Positions 6,162 through 10,464 of a stretch of DNA of 10,464 nt are shown piece after piece (position 1 is the stretch's first letter; the number at the start of each line of letters is the position of its first letter). A program made the translations under genes and the position numbers. This DNA is from Hydnum rufescens UP504 (taxonomy: Eukaryota; Basidiomycota; Agaricomycetes; Cantharellales; Hydnaceae), in NCBI GenBank assembly GCA_014904985.1, contig MU129484.1:1-10464 (forward strand), read 5' to 3'. The notes beneath the pieces were generated by a model. It made no database searches. It saw only the letters and a program-made list of their open reading frames with translations, and was not told the origin of the DNA.

Positions 6162-6367
6162 ATCTGTACCTGCCTTTCTAGGTGGCTCCCTGTTTAGTTG
6201 GTTCAGGGTATGTAGTTGCAAGGAGAGCACAACTCAACATCAGCAACTGCTGGAGAAATCTATTAACAAAATATGTACTGGAAAATATTATAGCATTGGG
6301 CACAATAACAAATATTGATCTTCAGACATATCAAGGTCTGGGAATTGAGAGAAGTCAAGATTAAGTG
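6162..6367. other. Spacer between the array and the minus-strand LTR
   Basis: No gene is recognised. If the third block is a transcript, this would be its 5' part on the minus strand. Its last bases (6363-6367, AAGTG) abut the LTR end. No primer binding site is apparent next to the LTR and no target-site duplication matches the other side (ACGGA at 7768-7772). Confidence 0.4.
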
Positions 6368-7767
6368 TGTTGGCAGGGGGACCGGTGTAAGCAGGATGGT
6401 TATTAAACCAATCCAACTACTGTCCACGATGTTGAGCCGGGGACGAAAGAGGGGATCACAGATCTAATCCGGATGTTCAGGTTCGAGTGGGGGAAGGTCT
6501 TTTGAACAGGGGAAATTGCAGTGAGCCAACAAAGCCCAAGCAATTAAGTGAGAATGTGTCTTTCAGTCAAATTACCACACCCTAAGAATCTCTTCTTGAG
6601 ACCTTAGTCAAAGTGTAGTTAGAATTCGCTTTTTGTAGTGAGAAATCACCCAGGGACCAGCAGCTGTTCAAGGAGCTTCAAACTGGAGGGAGGGGGAGAA
6701 CTAATGAATTTGTGTGCTAGCTGCACCTAATATACAATACAGACTTCGACTCAATAGAAAGTGAAAAAGTCGGACTTAAGGGACACACAGAGAAAAAGAA
6801 ATCAAGTTAAAATCTTCAAGACTGATGGAGATATTCCAATTTCAAGATAAAAGGGGAGATTGACACATTACATGCTATTCCTCCTTCAAACCTGGACAAG
6901 TTCCCTTAAGGAAAAGTGGAATAGGTCGCCCTGAGGGTCTTCTCCATCGGACATAAGAGGGCCGGAAGTAATTCGCTATTTTGAATGGTGGAGCAAAGGG
7001 GGAGTCATGGGGAGGGAGTTGTCTTGTGAAACATGGAGTTCGCGTCCGCTCGTTTTGCCCTTGGTACCGTTCGATGCGCATTTTCAACAGCTTTCAGGGA
7101 GTGGTACTCGCGAACGAATCCGATAAGAATTGGCTTCGAAAATCAAGAAATACTCCTTCAGAGTATGGATCATGGCAAGATATTGTTACAGGGACCGCAT
7201 TTTTGATCCGTTCGTTTCGTGTTTGGTACCGTTCGATAGGTACGATTCGTATCTTTCTGGGCGCGGTCGTTTCGAGTCGATCCGATCAAAAATGACGGAG
7301 AAATTCGAAAAATACTCCTTCAGAGTAGTGCAGCCCCTATCTGGATCATGTGATGAATCCGCGAGTCCAGAATTGGAACTAGGCCCGGTCCGCGTCGTTA
7401 CATAATCACAATTCATCGCCCTTAAGGCAATAGGATGGCTTGGAAGAGCAGGCAAGTCACCCAGTCTTGAAGAAAGATGGCAAGTTGAATTGCCTTGTCC
7501 AAAGAAAATGGACTTGAAGTAGGGCATAAACTGCCCTTTTTGATGAGGACTGTTGAAGTCCGATGGATAGTCAATAAATTGACTGGTGGACATGGTAAAG
7601 GAATGAGGCAATATTATGGGTTGGAAAGGGGTAGGAATCCAATTGATTTCTCAAATAAACGAATGGCAATAAAATTAAATGAGCACAGTGACATATAATT
7701 GATTCGTTCGTAGGGAAAATGGCCTCGGATGAGGATTTCTATGGTGTAGGGATTTATCCCTCCAACA
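6368..7767 (-). mobile_element. 1400-bp LTR (copia-like TGTTGG...CCAACA), minus strand
   Basis: Read on the minus strand the LTR begins TGTTGGAGGGATAAATCCC at 7767 and ends CCCCTGCCAACA at 6368, giving a six-base inverted terminus. The start is confirmed by a second copy at 10270-10464, which matches base for base from its first TGTTGG to the window end, apart from a handful of transitions. TGTTGG/CCAACA ends are common in Ty1/copia LTRs; the family assignment is inferred from the termini because no coding region is attached. The left end has no second copy to confirm it. Flanks differ, so this is not a simple solo LTR: either internal sequence once lay to the left or the junction was rearranged. 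The right edge interrupts the gypsy pol frame exactly at 7767/7768. Confidence 0.7.
7040..7342 (-). repeat. Degenerate ~162-bp tandem repeat inside the LTR
   Basis: TTGGTACCGTTCGAT occurs at 7061 and 7223, and CCTTCAGAGTA at 7155 and 7317, both at a 162-bp period, with related CpG-rich sequence (CGAATCCGAT / CGATCCGATC) between. Repeats in LTR U3 regions often hold transcription factor sites, but none can be named here. Confidence 0.65.
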
Positions 7768-8622
7768 ACGGAGCGAGTCAATCAGGAGATCGAGCAGTAC
7801 CTCCGGATCTTTGTCAACCACAGACAAAATGATTGGGCAGACTGGCTCCCTATGGCGGAGTTTGCATACAATAACCGGATTCACTCCTCCACCCGGGAAA
7901 CCCCATTCCGCCTTGACTCTGGCCAAGATCCTTGCCTCGGTACTGAACCAATCTGCCCCGGAGTTGTCAAAGCAGCCATGGACTTTGTCACACAGATGCA
8001 GAAAACCTCTGAGGAAGCCCAGTCTGCTCTCCGCCAAGCAGCTGAGGACATGGCTCATCACTATGATGCACACCGGACAGAAGCCCCAGAGTATGCAGTC
8101 AGAGACTCAGTATGGCTGGATGCTCACAACATTTCCATTGACTGCCCAGCCCAGAAACTCTTGGACAAGTGGTTAGGCCCATACAAAGTGGACAAGGTGA
8201 TCTCCCACTCTGCTATCCAGCTCAAACTTCCCCCCTCCATGCGAGTCCACCCGGTGTTCCATGTCTCGAAACTCCGCCCTTTCCGGCCTGACCCAATTAT
8301 GGATCGTGTTGCACATCCTCCGCCTCCTCCTATCCTCCATGGTGGTGAGGAGGAGTATGAGGTGGAATGGATTGAAAACTCCCGCTATTTCCGAGGCCAA
8401 CTCCAGTACTTGGTGAAATGGAAAGGCTACCCACCCTCGGAGAACCAATGGCTTCCAGAGACCAATCTAGGTAATGCCCCGGAAGTCATCACAGAGTTCC
8501 ACCTTGCTCATCCGGAAGCTCCACAGCAGATCAGTGCCATTGACTTCTCCTCCATTGGGTTCCGGACATGTCCACTCCTAACCGAACCCCCTGCAGACCT
8601 CCCGGACTGGTCAACCCATTGA
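7768..8622 (+). pseudogene. Ty3/gypsy pol 3' end: integrase C-terminal part with chromodomain (5'-truncated)
   Basis: The frame is open from the LTR edge (7768) to TGA at 8620-8622, 284 codons. It opens in TERVNQEIEQYLRIF, whose first Glu is the expected third residue of the integrase D,D-35-E triad; both Asp residues, the zinc-binding domain, RNase H, reverse transcriptase, protease and gag are absent. HRQNDWADWLPMAEFAYN and HSSTRETPF are standard gypsy core-end motifs. Residues about 130-170 hold the GPY/F module (KWLGPYKV, then VHPVFHVSKLRPF). Residues about 197-248 form a chromodomain (YEVEWIENSR, YLVKWKGYPPSENQWLPE), which in chromoviruses directs integration to marked chromatin. The element is truncated by the minus-strand LTR at 7767, so it cannot be autonomous. 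The intact frame and retained CpGs suggest it is younger than the neighbouring dead genes. Confidence 0.92.
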
Positions 8623-8658
8623 TCCCTGCTCCTCCGGCCAATCAGGATGATCGGCCCT

Positions 8659-8671
8659 AAGAGGGGGGTGA
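8659..8671 (+). promoter_or_regulatory. Polypurine tract (plus-strand primer site)
   Basis: AAGAGGGGGGTGA lies directly against the 5' end of the 3' LTR (TGTCAGGG at 8672), the standard position for priming plus-strand DNA synthesis in LTR retroelements. Confidence 0.85.
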
Positions 8672-8688
8672 TGTCAGGGTTTGTCCCT

Positions 8689-8758
8689 CACTCCGGTCCA
8701 CTCTGGTCCACTCCAGTCCACTCCAGTCCACTCTGGCCCACTCCAGATCACTCCGGTC
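8689..8758 (+). repeat. Seven tandem 10-bp CACTCCRGTC repeats in the LTR
   Basis: Seven consecutive 10-base units begin with CACTC and vary as CCGGTC, CTGGTC, CCAGTC, CCAGTC, CTGGCC, CCAGAT and CCGGTC in the remainder. They lie in the first 90 bases of the LTR (U3), where enhancer repeats are typical. Confidence 0.85.
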
Positions 8759-9002
8759 CTTGTCCACCCACCTCCAGTCCAGTTCTCCGCTTAGTTCCTT
8801 TACCCAAGTCCACTTTGCTTCTGGCTTGATTCCGGTTTGACTCCGATCCAACCCTATCTGGTTTCATTTCCCTTTCATTTCCTTTCATTTCCCATTGCTT
8901 CCGGTTTGCCCCCTGGCTGAGTTCCTGTTCCTGTTCCTGTTCCCGTCCCCCTTGTAACCACCCACAGTTTAGCGATCACTCCCCCGTAGTATAGTCATCA
9001 TG

Positions 9003-9010
9003 TATAAGTA
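9003..9010 (+). promoter_or_regulatory. TATA box of the gypsy LTR
   Basis: TATAAGTA sits about 330 bases into the LTR, before the direct repeats and the region shared with 1-188. Position and sequence suit an RNA polymerase II core promoter that would start the element's transcript shortly downstream. No start site can be proven. Confidence 0.5.
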
Positions 9011-9048
9011 GTCCGAGAGCAAAGTCCAGAGACCCCAGCTTTGGTCTC

Positions 9049-9148
9049 TCAGGATTTCCACTGTTACTCCAGACTACAGGTCAGCCTTCATGTATTCCGT
9101 ATTCATATTACATAATCTCAGGATTTCCGCTGTTACTCCGGACTACAG
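9049..9148 (+). repeat. 31-bp direct repeat in the LTR (two copies, 69-bp period)
   Basis: TCAGGATTTCCRCTGTTACT followed by CCRGACTACAG occurs at 9049-9079 and 9118-9148, differing at two positions, both A/G. Confidence 0.85.
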
Positions 9149-9374
9149 ACTACAGCTCCGAGTATTATCCAGTCGACTCCACAAGCTTAAGGACCGCTGT
9201 GCTCATTTCTGCCTAGTCCCTTCCGGGCTGCTGGACCGCTCCTCCAACATCCCTAACCTCCTTATCTCATTCTTGCCCAGATTCTTGGGGACTTAGCCGG
9301 ACTTACACCGGACTTAGCCAGAATTATTTGTGTTTACATTTGTTTGGTGCCCTCGTTGCAGTGTGGCCCTGACA

Positions 9375-10269
9375 GTGGATTGCCAGCAATGAAACAGTGG
9401 ATTAAGGCGGTATTTCTGCCCACATCCACACTCCTCCCCAAAATCCATTTGCATATCCTTGTGGCACAAGGGGAGACAGGAATACATTTAACAACAGCTC
9501 CAAAACAACTTCCTCCTGACATGCATGGCAGGTGGACAGCCTGTACTGCTGAACTCACTCAGATTTTTGAAGAACAAAATGACACAGCAATTGGGCCAAA
9601 GTTTCCTTGGAGCACAATCCTGGCATTCCTTATTTGACATCATTTATACATCTCTGGCTGGCCATCGAAATCCAAGTTTCCTAGTGTACTTGGGTTGATT
9701 GTATCCTCACTGTGGACGGAACATTGGACTAACTTGTGGAATCGGTTGTTTGCTGTGGAGGAGCACAAGTGCCTTGTAGTTAAATGGCTTGACATACTGG
9801 CCAGTGAGGACATTTCGGATGATACTTGTCTCATCAGAGACAACAACAACTCGACATTGTCCATAGCAGACTGGCATGAGTATATTGGGAAACAAAAATC
9901 TGTTGCCTCTGGCAATGTTGGGACTTCAGGAGAACAGGCTAGGGAAGTGGGAAAATGACAGAAGAGGAAAGAAGTACCTGGGGGTGGGTTGGGGAAGGGA
10001 AAGAGGAGGAAGGTGCTTTCAAATCTGATTATAGATGAGGATGAGAGTCCTGAGCCATTGGTGGGAGGTGAGAGCCTTGAGGATCACCAAGTTTCTGTGC
10101 CACCGGAACCCTTACAATCCAACATGTTTGCAAAGTTTGCACTGGGGACATTGTTCAACCCATCCCTGACCAAGTACAACTTTGACTTTGACAAGCAGAT
10201 TCACTTCAACATGAACAGTTTGAATCCTAATGAGGGGACAAATTTGTTTGACTTTGTCAACCCGGCCGG
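9375..10269 (+). pseudogene. Unrecognised host-type gene, two TGA stops, cut by LTRs on both sides
   Basis: A single frame runs from the gypsy LTR edge to the next LTR, broken only by TGA at 9635 and 9956. The first part contains VFLPTSTLLPKIHLHILVAQ and QLPPDMHGRWTACTAELTQI. The middle is Trp-rich (SSLWTEHWTNLWNRLFAVEE, VVKWLDILASEDISDD). The last part holds a basic cluster GKGKRRKVL (about 9989-10015), which could be a nuclear localisation signal, then an acidic DEDESPEP tract and an Asn/Phe-rich end (NFDFDKQIHFNMN) before the LTR interrupts it at 10270. I do not recognise the family. The start and true end are missing: the gypsy LTR replaces the left side and the TGTTGG LTR the right. Shared decay style with 189-1610 suggests similar age; whether they were parts of one locus is unknown. 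Confidence 0.6.
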
Positions 10270-10464
10270 TGTTGGAGGGATAAATCCCTACACCATAGAA
10301 ATCCTCATCCGAGGCCATTTTCCCTACGAACGAATCAATTATATGTCACCACGCTCATTTAATTTTATCGCCATTCGTTTATTCAAGAAATCAATTGGAT
10401 TCCTACCCCTTTCCAACCCATAATATCGCCTCATTCCTTTACCATGTCTACCAGTCAATTTATT
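10270..10464 (+). mobile_element. Second TGTTGG LTR, plus strand, truncated by window end
   Basis: It begins TGTTGGAGGGATAAATCCC and is the inverted counterpart of 7573-7767, aligned without gaps over 195 bases with about eight differences by eye, all transitions. The insertion point lies inside the pseudogene frame. The remainder of this element lies beyond the window. Confidence 0.85.

Larger units (their letters stand above)
8672..9374 (+). mobile_element. Complete 3' LTR of the Ty3/gypsy element (703 bp)
   Basis: It begins TGTCAGGG and ends CCCTGACA, an eight-base perfect inverted terminus, directly after the polypurine tract. Its last 187 bases match 1-188. Internal features are seven 10-bp CACTCCRGTC-type repeats (8689-8758), CATTTCC and GTTCCT short repeats (about 8868-8945), a TATAAGTA box at 9003-9010 as likely core promoter, a possible hairpin AGAGACC/GGTCTCT (9028-9049), and a 31-bp direct repeat (9049-9079 and 9118-9148). 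The 3' flank is GTGGA; the matching target-site copy would lie outside the window. Confidence 0.92.

Noticed and set aside
7186..7611. 141-codon minus-strand ORF as a gene
   Set aside because: It lies wholly inside the LTR, spans the 162-bp tandem repeat and has no recognisable protein motif.
6368..7767. Simple solo LTR
   Set aside because: The 5-bp flanks (AAGTG and ACGGA) do not match and the gypsy sequence does not resume on the left.
8173..8448. Minus-strand ORF antisense to the chromodomain region
   Set aside because: It is a shadow of a clearly recognisable plus-strand pol frame.
1..9374. One complete gypsy element spanning the window
   Set aside because: No gag, protease, reverse transcriptase, RNase H or primer binding site is present between the LTRs; the interval is filled with unrelated material.
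1..10464. tRNA or rRNA genes
   Set aside because: No cloverleaf with internal A and B boxes and no conserved rRNA segment was noticed on either strand by reading.

Overview
The window looks like a transposon-rich accessory stretch of a filamentous fungal genome, most likely a basidiomycete. The reasons are a Ty3/gypsy integrase ending in a chromodomain, about 100-nt introns with GTRAGT/GTATG donors and TACTAAC- or AACTAAC-type branch sites, and old genes decayed by C-to-T changes. I see no rRNA, tRNA, intact host gene or prokaryotic signal. Species-level placement is not possible from the sequence alone.

Layout. 1-188 is the 3' end of a gypsy LTR. 189-1610 is an unrecognised host-type gene in a single frame, interrupted by eight stops that are all TGA. 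1611-2145 has no gene but holds a 54-bp quasi-palindrome. 2146-6161 is the unusual part: ten short intron-like units, each holding a strong palindrome (theme GCAAAAAGAGCAGC / GCTGCTCTTTTTGC) between donor and branch site. Most of the intervening exon-like segments carry a second palindrome (theme CCACACACCCAC / GTGGGTGTGTGG) just before the donor. The units lie in three blocks: minus strand (2199-3552), plus strand (4345-5040) and minus strand (5130-6161). The first two blocks diverge from a roughly 790-bp inverted repeat centred near 3957/3958.

6368-7767 is a 1400-bp LTR (TGTTGG...CCAACA, copia-like) on the minus strand. It abuts the truncated 3' half of a Ty3/gypsy pol gene (end of the integrase core, GPY/F module, chromodomain; 7768-8622), followed by its polypurine tract and a 703-bp 3' LTR (8672-9374). 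9375-10269 is a second unrecognised host-type gene with two TGA stops, cut by another copy of the TGTTGG LTR in the opposite orientation (10270-10464, running off the window).

How it fits together. The right side is a nest of retroelements: a gypsy element next to one dead gene, and LTRs of a second family cutting both that gene and the gypsy pol. The central array looks like one exon-intron unit multiplied in tandem and then inverted. Its reading frames are mostly broken, and low T content on the sense strand makes chance ORFs likely, so I do not assign it a protein function. The features that persist across units are splice signals, a TAGNTACA-like box, and self-complementarity of both palindromes even where their sequence has changed.
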